DNA of 16,353 bases from Pelagophyceae sp. CCMP2097. Its lineage: Eukaryota; Sar; Pelagophyceae. Of the stretch, positions 8,753-15,745 are shown one piece after another (the stretch's first letter is position 1; each line of letters opens with the position of its first letter). The stretch covers positions 1 through 16,353 of the forward strand of contig MU657393.1 of the NCBI GenBank assembly GCA_026770575.1, written 5' to 3'. The translations under genes were made by a program, and so were the position numbers. Under the pieces are notes generated by a model that made no database searches, was not told the DNA's origin, and saw only the letters and a list, made by a program, of their open reading frames with translations.

Positions 8753-9141
8753 GGCCGCTCGACGGTGCGCGCGGTGCCGCCGGCGAAAGGGAGCCGCGCC
8801 GTCGGCCGAGACGCGAGCGAGAGGCGGAGGCCTGACCCTTTCGACCTCGACCGGTCGACCTCGAGCTCGAGGACGCCGACTCCGACTCGTTTTTTGGAGA
8901 AGCCTGAGCTTCAGGAATCATCGACGAAGGCTCGCAAGAGGGCTTGTCGGGCGGACTCGGCCACGTGGTCACTGATCACTGTCGACGAGTAGCCCCACGA
9001 GAGTCGGGTGCGAGTCGCGCGTGCGGATCGGTCGGCGTGGATGAGTGGCAGCTTCGCAAAGGACACATGAATTCCTATCTCTGGTCCTTTGAAAGGCCAT
9101 GGAACTCAGGGCGTGTCTCCGGTCCGTGACTTACGAGAGAT
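8753..9141. other. Spacer between two minus-strand genes
   Basis: This should hold the promoter and 5' leader of the Ala/Lys-rich gene and the 3' end of the gene at 9142-9955. A Ser-rich minus-strand frame at about 8840-8972 (QASPKNESESASSSSRS) has some coding character but no ATG and no clear splice link to a neighbour, so I do not call it a gene. Confidence 0.4.
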
Positions 9142-9955
9142 TCACGAGTCCGGCGCGGATTCGTCGACGCGGAAGGAGAGGCCGTTGTCGATCATGAGCT
9201 TGTCAAGCCGCTTCTCGAGGCTCTTCACTTTCGACTTTTCGCCCGCGCGCGCCGCCGCCGCAATGTCCTGCCGCAGCGCCTCGGCCACATCGAGCGGGTC
9301 CTTGACGGTATAGACCTATAAGCGCCGTCCACCGAACCGCCCAAAGATCTCATCCGTCGCGTCGGGGTCCGCGCTGGTCCGCGCCCCCCGACGCGTCTCA
9401 AAGGGAAAAACGTACGTCGACAAAGTCGAACTGCCAGGGCAGCTTGACGCCGTCGAGGAGGCCGCTGCGCTTGGCGGGTTTGCGCTCGTCGTACGCAGAA
9501 TTAGAGTAGCCCGAGCCGTCGCGGAGGTAGGCGCCGATGCCGCGGTCGCCGTCGACGGAGCCCGCGATGAGCAGCCCCGCGCCGGCGAGCAGGCCCGCGC
9601 CCGCCGCGCCGACGGCCACGAGCGTCGGTACGTCGATGTTCAGCGGGGCCACGCCGCGGCGCGTCTCGCGGCCGCGCGACTTCGCGCGCGGCGGCGCCAG
9701 CGCGGCGACGCGGAGCGGCGCCGCGCACGCGCCTACGGGAGCCGCGTGCACACGGAGGTCGCGGGCCACGTTCACCGGATGACGCTGCGCTCGAGTGGTT
9801 GGTGACAGAGGAGCAGCAGTAGGAGGTGCATCAGCCCTTTTCGACGCGTCGTCGATCAAGGGCGACAGGCGTCGATCTTCGCGGTCGACAGGACGAGGCT
9901 CGAGCCGTCGCGCTGCGGGGGTTCGAGGTGGGCCACCGACTCGCGGAAGCCTCAC
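9142..9955 (-). CDS. Two-exon membrane protein of unknown function, possibly plastid-targeted
   Basis: Exon A ends at 9416 with a GTACGT donor. Exon B runs 9315-9142 after a CTTATAG acceptor. The 100-nt intron keeps phase so the product reads ...WQFDFVD/VYTVKDPLD... Exon B has no start codon of its own and encodes 57 residues rich in charged helix (GEKSKVKSLEKRLDKLMID). Exon A contains a clear hydrophobic segment, VPTLVAVGAAGAGLLAGAGL, followed by IGAYLRDGSGYSN and LLDGVKLPWQF. The part before it is Arg/Ala/Pro-rich and could be a transit peptide (inference). The frame is open back to 9955 but contains no ATG, so an upstream exon must supply the start; 9955 is only the open-frame limit. I do not recognise the family. 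It is divergent to the JmjC gene at 10035. Confidence 0.65.
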
Positions 9956-10034
9956 AGTGTGGCGTTCACGGGGCGTTCCAATTTAGCGATTCCTAGCACG
10001 GGCCGCGTGTGGACGTTGGGTCCGCTTTGGCGCC
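9956..10034. promoter_or_regulatory. Short divergent intergenic region with a CCAAT box
   Basis: At most about 80 bases separate the open frame of the minus-strand membrane protein from the ATG of the plus-strand JmjC gene. The region contains CCAAT at 9978-9982 in an A/T-rich patch (TTCCAATTTAGCGATTCC). It is a candidate shared bidirectional promoter, although the unresolved start of the minus-strand gene makes its left border uncertain. Confidence 0.35.
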
Positions 10035-11915
10035 ATGTCGGGCTCGCGCGCCGCGCGGAACGCGCTGTACGCGGTGCTCCTCGTCAGCCTCAGCGCGTGG
10101 ATCGGTTTCTCGACAAGATTCTCGACCGTGCGTCTTTGCGGCGGTCCCTCGCGGCGGCGGTCCCTCGCGGCGCCAGCACTTTTTGAACACCGCGCCCCCC
10201 GCGCAGGCCGTGCCCGGCGCGCAGATGAGCGCGCCGCTGCTCGCGCGCGTCCGACACATCGTCACGTGCCCGCCGGCGTCTTACGCGCAGGCGCCGCGAA
10301 CGCGCCGCGACTGGCATCGACGCGGGGCCGCGCCGGCGACGGCTGCGCGCTAGGCTCGACGACGACCTCGACGTCAAGGCGCACGAACTCCACGACCTGT
10401 GCGGATCCCCCCTCGTGCCGGCCCCGCTCGCTGGTGCCGGGCCGCGGTCTCGGCACCGAGCCGCCACCACGCCGAGGGTCCTTGGCCGCGCCTCGCTCGC
10501 GGCGCTGGTCCGAGGCGCGTGTGCAGGCACGATTTGCCGAGCCCCGAGGCGATCCGCGCCGGCGACTGGTCCGCGGGCGGCCGATTCTCGCGGCGGCCGC
10601 CGCAAGCGTTCGCGGACCACGCGGGCGCGTACCCTCCCACGCGGCCGCTCACCGCCATCCTCGACGCCTGGTGAGCGGCGGCGCGGGGGACCTTGGCGCG
10701 AAAACGCGCGCGGTCCGTGGGTGAGGCTCGAGGGCCTTTGTAGGAACCCGGACAACGTGTCCATCCCGTTCCCGTTCGCCGAGGCCCTCGCCGTCTTGAA
10801 CTACAGCGTGCCCGCGGAGCGCTTGATGGCCGAGGCGTACCGCGACGCCGAGGTGCCGTTCAAGGTTTTCGGCGTGCCCGACATCGAGGCCGTGCGCCGG
10901 TCGTGGACGGACGCGTACCTCCTGGACAACGCACAACCCCGCGTCCAAGTCGGCAAAAGAGTCGGGGCAGTCCCCAAAGAGAGGCCCGATGTTCCGGCGG
11001 GAGGCTCGCGGCGCGCGCGTCGCGGGACGCGTGTCGCGCCCCGGCGGCCTTTGAGATGGATTCTACGGACCGATCCGCTCTTCCTTTTAGATCGACGGCC
11101 GGCGCGGCGTGCAGTTCAAGGTGGAGCGGTCGCAGAACAACCACTTTATGTACTGGACGCACAAGAGCAACGTGCAGCGCAAGTTTCCCGGCTGGAAGTC
11201 GCCGACGCAGATCTTGAGTGGGACCAAGTTCAAGACTTGGCTCGGCTGGGCGAAGGCCGCCGACGCCAGCCGCGCCGGCCCCGACGCGCCGCACCACTAC
11301 CTCATGATGGGCACGGCGCCGCTCTCGGAGCAGCTTCGGCGTACGTCGGACCACTTCGTGACTCGTGATCTGCCAATGTTCGTCCCCCGAGAGGCAAAGG
11401 GCAACTTCTTCGTCACGCGGCCTTCCGCGAACAAGGGCGTCCAGTGCCGGTTTGGCATGCGCGGCGTGATCGCGGAGGCCCACTACGACGGAGGGCGCAA
11501 CATGGTCGCCATGCTCAAGGGCGCCAAGCGCTACGTCCTATCGCCGCCCTCGGCCTGCGGAAGACTCGGCCTCATCGCCGACCGGTCGCACCCCTCGTTC
11601 CGCCACTCTACCACGGATTGGTCGGACCCCGCCGAAGCCGAGACCGCCTTTGCGGCGCCCGACGCCGTCGCCGTGGACACGGTGCTGCGCGAGGGCGAGG
11701 TCCTCTACATCCCGTCGTTCTGGGTGCACTACATCGTCTCGCTGCGCTATTCCGTGCAGTGCAACACGCGCAGCGGCTTCCCGCCGCGAGGCGAAGGCGA
11801 GGATTACGTCAACGACTGCATGGGCAAGACCCCCGCAAACGACGCCCGCGAAACCGCCGGCGCCGCGGAGAGGAGAGGAGGGAAACATCACAAGCTCCGC
11901 GGCGGCGCAAACTGA
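10035..11915 (+). CDS. Membrane-anchored JmjC/cupin_8 Fe(II)-oxoglutarate dioxygenase-like protein, multi-exon
   Basis: Predicted 2-oxoglutarate and iron-dependent hydroxylase of the JmjC/cupin_8 type. The ATG at 10035 opens exon 1 (10035-10127), which encodes a signal anchor (NALYAVLLVSLSAWIGFS), so the enzyme probably faces the ER or Golgi lumen. Introns are 10128-10206 (GTGCGT...GCGCAG), 10399-10526 (GTGCGG...GTGCAG) and 10671-10743 (GTGAGC...TTGTAG), plus one ending at CCTTTTAG (11083-11090). Its donor is uncertain: in-phase candidates follow 10942, 10948 or 10960. The last exon, 11091-11915, carries the catalytic core: iron ligands in EAHYDGGRN (His at 11481, Asp two residues on), KGAKRYVLSPP, and the distal His in IPSFWVHYIVS. 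Between about 10260 and 10350 the frame shifts by one, and I found no convincing intron, so that junction is unresolved: an error, a tiny intron or a lesion. The substrate is unknown. Confidence 0.8.
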
Positions 11916-12081
11916 GCCGCGCCGCCGGGCCGCGCCACCAAGAGCGGCGAAAAGGCGAGCGGCGGGCAAAAAGGCCCGCGGCGTTCGTAACGACGCACCC
12001 GGATGCACACGTCCGAATACGGTGCGACGGTACAACTGGTAGGGGTGAGGCCCTGAGGGACAGGGTGGTCTCGGTGAGCCC
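11916..12081. other. Region after the JmjC stop
   Basis: This is the presumed 3' untranslated region of the JmjC gene, leading into the next open frame. It is Arg-rich when read in several frames but shows no convincing coding sequence. Confidence 0.35.
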
Positions 12082-12342
12082 GTGGCGCTTATCAAGAGGC
12101 CCGTTTCGGGGTTCCATGATTCCGGGTCGCCGTGGCTGCATCACGGCGAGCGCAAGCAACGCGCGGGCCGTCCATCTTGCCTCTTTTCGGGCGACGGCGA
12201 ATGCGATGACGGCGCGCCGGGCTCGACGTTCCAGGATTGCGAATGCGGCACGGACTGCGACGACTGCGGGGTCCGCGTGGTGTGCGTCATCGAAGAACCG
12301 ACGCCGAGGCCCACCGACGCGCCGAGGCCGCGCCCCACTTAG
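12082..12342 (+). pseudogene. Cys-rich CDDG module plus Pro/Thr repeat, interrupted
   Basis: The frame carries the pattern CLFSGDGECDDGAPGS followed by CECGTDCDDCG (coding about 12178-12270). From general knowledge, such C..DGECDDGGPGS....C..GTDC.DCG modules occur in extracellular proteins of algae and oomycetes and resemble small disulphide or calcium-binding repeats. It is followed by a Pro/Thr-rich stretch of PTPRPTDAPRPRPT type, also typical of extracellular linkers. A TAG at 12340-12342 stops the frame, yet the same frame continues the repeat at once (RPTDAPEPRPT) and stays open to 12459. There is no ATG or signal peptide in frame; the first possible start is a GTG. The likely state is a broken gene or an internal exon of a secreted protein. 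Confidence 0.5.
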
Positions 12343-12710
12343 CGGCCCACTGACGCGCCAGAGCCGCGCCCCACCGTTCGTCGGCGCGGCAACGGGCGCG
12401 TCGCGCCGCTCGGCTGCGCGCTCGGCGCCACCCGTGGGCCGCGCCATTGGGGCCGGTGATGGCTTGAAAGTTGGCCGGGCGAAGGCGACGTCTTCGATGC
12501 AAACACCGAGGGTGCGCTCGACGGCGCCGTTGTCGGCTGCGGCGCTGGGAGCATCACCGGCGCCGCGGACGGCTCGCCCGTGAAAGGCGCGGGCGACGGC
12601 GCTGCCGCCGTCGGCGCCGCGGTCGATTCACCCTTCAACGCCGCCGTCGTCACCGCCGTCGGCGCCTGCGCCAGCTGCGCCGACGTCGGCGCGCCGGTCA
12701 GTGGGTCCAT
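12339..12710 (-). CDS. Possible Pro/Thr/Ser-rich (mucin-like) low-complexity frame
   Basis: The minus strand has an ATG-started frame of 123 codons with many AP, PT and PS units (PQPTTAPSSAPSVFASK and similar). This resembles the disordered, heavily glycosylated linkers of stramenopile surface proteins. The plus strand across the same bases reads as an equally open Gly/Ala/Asp/Val-rich frame, so the coding strand cannot be decided from composition. No domain, signal peptide or splice support was found. It lies tail-to-tail with the plus-strand Pro/Thr repeat that ends near 12390. Confidence 0.25.
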   Translation of the reverse strand: MDPLTGAPTSAQLAQAPTAVTTAALKGESTAAPTAAAPSPAPFTGEPSAAPVMLPAPQPTTAPSSAPSVFASKTSPSPGQLSSHHRPQWRGPRVAPSAQPSGATRPLPRRRTVGRGSGASVGR

Positions 12711-12878
12711 GACGTTTTCTCACGAGTCGTTCCAAGAGAGCGGCGTCGGCGTAGATTGGGCCACGGTTGCGCTCCCGCGGCCTGCCCAAGCGTCCGAGTC
12801 CCATCCGAGTGTCTTGAACAAGGGTCAATTACTAACTGTCGTTTTGGGCGCGCTCCGTGGCGGACGTGCGGCGACGCC

Positions 12879-12986
12879 TTAGGGGAACTTGATCGTGACG
12901 TAGGCGTGGTCGTGCTTGGAGATGGGCGCCGTCGTCGTCGTGGCCGTGCGCTTGAACAGCTTGGGGAGGCCCGACTGGGATGAGTT
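12879..12986 (-). CDS. Orphan terminal exon, unidentified protein
   Basis: A minus-strand frame preceded by an acceptor-like GGTTAAAAG encodes 35 residues (SGLPKLFKRTATTTTAPISK, then HDHAYVTIKFP) and ends at a TAA (12879-12881). It has no start codon of its own, so it would be a last exon. A donor-like GTGGCA at 13022-13017 would join it in frame to the coding stretch at 13011-13163 by removing 36 nt, unusually short for this window. The family is not recognised. The balanced composition (aromatic, basic and Thr residues) argues for genuine coding origin. Confidence 0.4.
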   Translation of the reverse strand, partial: NSSQSGLPKLFKRTATTTTAPISKHDHAYVTIKFP

Positions 12987-13010
12987 CTTTTAACCGTTCT
13001 TTAGGGCCGC

Positions 13011-13163
13011 TTAAAATGCCACACAAAGATCCACTAAAACACGTTCTTCGGTGGTCATGATTGGATGGTCCTGCGCCAACTTGACGATCTTCTTCATGCG
13101 GCGTACTGACTCCGCGCGCCGTTTCTGTTCAGATGGCGTGATGGGGGCCTGGACGGCCTGGAC
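13011..13163 (-). CDS. Orphan coding exon, unidentified basic helical protein
   Basis: The minus-strand frame from about 13163 to the TAA at 13011-13013 encodes 50 residues including ITPSEQKRRAESVRRMKKIV and then KLAQDHPIMTTEERVLVDLC. It reads like a charged helix and has normal coding composition, but no in-frame ATG at its beginning. CCAG acceptor-like sites flank the first codons, and a TATAAA (13196-13191) lies about 30 nt upstream. It could be the penultimate exon of the gene that ends at 12879, a relict, or a small gene with a non-canonical start. No family is recognised. Confidence 0.42.
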   Translation of the reverse strand, partial: VQAVQAPITPSEQKRRAESVRRMKKIVKLAQDHPIMTTEERVLVDLCVAF

Positions 13164-13190
13164 GCGCCGGCCGCGGCATCGCGCTGAAGA

Positions 13191-13196
13191 TTTATA
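13191..13196 (-). promoter_or_regulatory. TATA-like box upstream of the orphan exon
   Basis: TATAAA is read on the minus strand about 28-33 nt before the open stretch that begins at 13163. The region is A/T-rich, so chance occurrence is possible. Confidence 0.25.
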
Positions 13197-13499
13197 AGAT
13201 TCCGGAAGTTTCCAGAAAGTTATCGCCGAAAATAATTTGTCGTTTTAAAAAAGGTTATCAACGACGAAAGAAAGCCAGGGTGGATATTAGCAAAGCCAAG
13301 GTGGGTACAAACTTAGAGACGTGTTTTAATCAAATTCCTCATAACGTCGTTTAAAACATGTTCCCCAAACAGGGCTTAAACAGATGTTCTGTGTTTCCCG
13401 CCGTGGCGCCGCAACCCCGCGGCCGCCGGCCGGGCCCCTGTCTACCCGTGTAGACCCCCTGGAGAGATGAATAGCTCAAATTGGGATACTATATTAGGA
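13197..13499. other. A/T-rich repeat-containing stretch
   Basis: No gene is visible. The stretch is markedly richer in A and T than the gene cluster. It contains TCAACGACGAAAGAAA (13258-13273) and CCAGGGTGGAT (13275-13285), both also found near 16112-16157, and a block around 13321-13366 (GTGTTTTAAT...AACGTCGTTTAAAACATGTT) that recurs in diverged form at about 14211-14265. It is probably old mobile-element sequence. Confidence 0.5.
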
Positions 13500-13787
13500 T
13501 TAAATCCGCGGCATCTCGCGGTATCTCGGCGGCGTCGCAGCTACCGCGCGGCCGCCGCCGCTCGTGCACGCCTCGCGACTGTCGGAAGACGTAGCGCGCA
13601 GGCGGCCCACGTTGGCGAAGACGTGCGTCCTGCTGCAATGCACGCAGGTGCACTTCTGGCGGGACTTCGTCTTGCCGCCATCTTCGTACGTCTCCTCCTC
13701 CAGGAGGATGTGCCCGTGCACCGGGTCCCGCGCGCGTCCCGACATCGGCCTCTGTGCGTGGCGGGAGCGGCCGCGTCGCTCTCGCAA
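13500..13787 (-). pseudogene. BED-type zinc-finger-like fragment (possible hAT transposase relic)
   Basis: This minus-strand frame includes RDPVHGHILLEEETYEDGGK, then KCTCVHCSRTHVFANVGRLR and a later SREAC. The order (acidic lead, GKTK, CxxC pair, LR near the end, later Cys) resembles the BED zinc finger found at the N-terminus of hAT-type transposases and transcription factors. The histidine expected after LR is absent (RLRAT) and the frame soon degenerates, so it would not be a functional finger. No transposase core (RNase H or dimerisation domain) is visible. The resemblance is by eye only. Confidence 0.4.
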
Positions 13788-13791
13788 TTAG

Positions 13792-14051
13792 GTGACTGCC
13801 CTGCATATTCTGTGCCTCGGGCGGAGTGTTTTGCTAGGATTGGGACTAGGGATCCTTCTTTCACGGGCTTGTCTTCTAACAAAAAGGTTGATTACATCAT
13901 GGGTGATGACAATCCTCCTAATGTGGATGTTCACATTTACCGTCTTTTATATCAGATTTATCAAATACGTGCTAAGTTGGTTGAGCCGACTCTGCCAGGG
14001 CAAGGTCCTTTCGGACTGGAGGCCGGTCCTCAGGGACGGGCCGCCCTGTGA
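13792..14051 (+). other. Open, lower-GC stretch of unclear coding status
   Basis: One plus frame stays open to 14051 and reads SSNKKVDYIMGDDNPPNVDV and then HIYRLLYQIYQIRAKLVEP, which has plausible coding character. A second plus frame from the ATG at 13792 is hydrophobic (GLGLGILLSRACLL). The minus strand at 13800-13880 is also open (VKEGSLVPILAKHSARG). I cannot decide among them and recognise no family. Base composition differs sharply from the genes at 1003-11915, which suggests a different origin. Confidence 0.3.
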
Positions 14052-14194
14052 TTTTTATTACTATTTATTATAATAACTTTTGACGAAAGTGCAGATTCAA
14101 AAATTGTGGAATGATCATCCAGACCGCTCTGTACGACTCCTTGGTCTTCCGCGAGGGTGGCGGGCGCGCTCTGACACGCGCGGTATTTTAGCGT

Positions 14195-14213
14195 GTTTTA
14201 ATTAAACACGTGT
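14195..14213. repeat. Near-palindrome in A/T-rich sequence
   Basis: The string CGTGTTTTAATTAAACACG is an almost perfect inverted repeat, with one extra T, and lies just before the open frame at 14210. It may be the end of a small element or a simple hairpin. Confidence 0.4.
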
Positions 14214-14380
14214 TTTGGGATGTTTTTATGAAATCCCCTCAAAACGTTGTTTCAAACATGTTCCCTGGAGCCCGTCGCCATGTTTTTACCCACCTTGAAG
14301 AAACGCTAGCACTTTTCTCGGGGGACTCGGAAGCAATTTGCAAAGGCACGACCAAGTCGTGTGCCACAACGACCAAGTCT

Positions 14381-14440
14381 TCTTCTTCTATTATGCACTC
14401 CACTGAGGCTTCATCTTCTATTATGCACTCCACTGAGGCT
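14381..14440 (+). repeat. 30-bp tandem duplication
   Basis: Two near-identical 30-bp units with the core TCTTCTATTATGCACTCC lie head to tail at 14381-14410 and 14411-14440. Within the frame 14210-14446 they would encode a 10-residue repeat (SSSIMHSTEA), but that 78-codon frame has no other support as a gene. Confidence 0.8.
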
Positions 14441-14574
14441 GCTTAAAAAACAACAGACGGACTGTCGCTGCTGAACTCCACACAATCAGTGGCTTTTTTC
14501 CCACGTCGCCATTGAAGGCGGTGCGGCTTGTGATGGGTCTCGCGCGGTGGCTTCGCCTCGGCCTGGCGTTTGGT
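14438..14574 (+). repeat. Dispersed repeat block, copy 1
   Basis: Starts at GCTGCTTAAAAAACAACAGA and runs through CCCACGTCGCCATT, GAAGGCGGTGCGGCTTGTGA and a GGCTTCGCCTCGGCCTGGCG stretch. It recurs in the same orientation at 15223-15371 with few differences. Confidence 0.85.
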
Positions 14575-14605
14575 GTGGTGACAGCGGACCTCGGAGGGCC
14601 ATGTC

Positions 14606-14644
14606 ACCGCGGGGCAGCGGTGGTGCTATACAAAGTATAGCACC
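14606..14644. repeat. Two adjacent perfect hairpins
   Basis: GGTGCTATAC (14622-14631) and GTATAGCACC (14635-14644) form a perfect 10-bp stem with an AAA loop. Just before it, CACCGC (14606-14611) and GCGGTG (14618-14623) form a second 6-bp stem that overlaps the first by two bases. The arrangement lies just downstream of dispersed repeat copy 1 and could be an element terminus or a regulatory fold. Confidence 0.7.
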
Positions 14645-15080
14645 GTTGCCGATCTTCTCATCGTCACGGTATATGGTGGGTTCTCTCACTAATGAGGCTG
14701 CTTGCCTTGCAGAATTGTTTAGCGATTAAACCTCGCTCCCGACTCGGAGTCCCCACTTGGGCGGTCGAGCCATCCCTGGCCGTGCCGTTCAGCCCCATTG
14801 GGCCGCCTCACGTGGTGTTCGTGTGGGTGGTGGATCTCGGTGCCGGCCGCCTCTTCGCGTCGCGCTAGGTGGCAAAGATGAAGGTAGCGGTTATTGCGTC
14901 GAAATCAGCAGGTGCCAACGACACAGACTGCGTCTCGGTCACGCGGGTGGGTCATCCGGTCGAGATACTGGATATGTGCGCCGGGGGGTTCTTCGGTCAG
15001 AGTCGCCAAAGCGGCCTGTCCGGCGGGTTTTCTCCTTTTCAGGGAGAGGATTGGGTCGTGGGCCGCCCTGCAGACCTCGT
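14645..15080. other. Repeat-flanked stretch without a firm gene
   Basis: Plus-strand frames are open here. One starting at 14869 reads MKVAVIASKSAGANDTDCVS and then VTRVGHPVEILDMCAGG, which has some coding look, but it runs straight into the 52-bp tandem array and matches no family I can name. I therefore describe it as possible decayed coding sequence within repeats. Confidence 0.3.
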
Positions 15081-15226
15081 TGGGTCTCTTCCGACACGGG
15101 CTTCTTTGGCCTCGGTGGGTTGTAGTCCTCTTTGGGTCTCTTCCGACACGGGCTTCTTTGGCCTCGGTGGGTTATAGTCCTCTTTGGGTCTCTTCCGACA
15201 CGGGCTTCTTTGGCCTCGGTGGGCTG
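15081..15226 (+). repeat. 52-bp tandem repeat, about 2.8 copies
   Basis: Units begin TGGGTCTCTTCCGACACGGG and continue CTTCTTTGGCCTCGGTGGGT at 15081-15132, 15133-15184 and 15185-15226 (partial). They are nearly identical, with G/A variation in the TGTAG/TATAG part. The last copy runs directly into dispersed repeat copy 2. Confidence 0.92.
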
Positions 15227-15371
15227 CTTAAAAACCAACAGACGGACCGTCGCTGCAGCGCACTCCACACAATTAATTGCTTTTTTTCCCACGTCGCCAT
15301 TATTCAAGTTGAAGGCGGTGCGGCTTGTGATGGGTCTCGCGCGGTGGCTTCGCCTCGGCCTGGCGCTTGGT
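15223..15371 (+). repeat. Dispersed repeat block, copy 2
   Basis: Same-orientation copy of 14438-14574, starting GCTGCTTAAAAACCAACAGA. It differs by a few substitutions and by a 9-base insertion (about ATTCAAGTT) after CGCCATT. Both copies directly follow a tandem array, which suggests a composite element. Confidence 0.85.
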
Positions 15372-15399
15372 CGTGTGCCACAACGCCTCCGGGTCCGCC

Positions 15400-15520
15400 T
15401 GGCAGCGCCCGAGTCGGACCGAGGGACTTTTCGACCCCGCGCTTCAGTTTCGCACTCGAGACGCACTCGGGACCCCGAGTCGTACCGAAGCACTTTTCGC
15501 ACTCGAGACGCACCGCGACG
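15400..15520 (+). repeat. Degenerate direct repeats
   Basis: The string TTTCGCACTCGAGACGCA occurs near 15448 and again near 15498. Related CGAGTCGGACCGAGGGACTTTTCG and CGAGTCGTACCGAAGCACTTTTCG-type segments precede each, although the spacing differs between the two copies. This is a decayed tandem duplication with no coding meaning that I can support. Confidence 0.55.
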
Positions 15521-15745
15521 GGCGCCCGGGCGTCCAAGTCGAGGCCGCGCGCGAAACGGAGGCTTACAACAGAGGCACGAGTCGGAGAGGGCCGCGGCGG
15601 CGCGGCGGTATCGCGGCGCGGCCGAGGGCATGGCGGTATCGTCGGCGACGATGGTCTTCTTGCGGGCTGGCCGATGCGGTCCGTCGCGCAAAGGCGCCGG
15701 GACGTCGGTGCCATGGAGACGGTGTCACTGTCGGTGGCGCGTTGC

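Noticed and set aside
9772..9831. ATG at 9831 encoding a signal-peptide-like MHLLLLLLCHQ as the start of the membrane protein
   Set aside because: It is attractive, but no donor/acceptor pair I could find joins it in phase to the downstream frame before its TGA at about 9772.
10128..10206. Reading straight through from the JmjC ATG without splicing
   Set aside because: The unspliced frame turns into Arg/Ala low complexity, whereas the GTGCGT/GCGCAG splice gives an in-phase continuation.
14210..14446. 78-codon ATG frame containing the 30-bp tandem repeat
   Set aside because: It starts in a palindromic repeat, carries no domain, and shares its sequence with a non-coding repeat near 13321.
14869..15177. 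102-codon frame with an RVGHP motif reminiscent of SMUBP2-type helicases
   Set aside because: A five-residue match is too short, no helicase motif is nearby, and the frame ends inside the tandem array.
15081..15226. CRISPR-like array
   Set aside because: The 52-bp units are contiguous and near-identical with no variable spacers, and the genome is eukaryotic.
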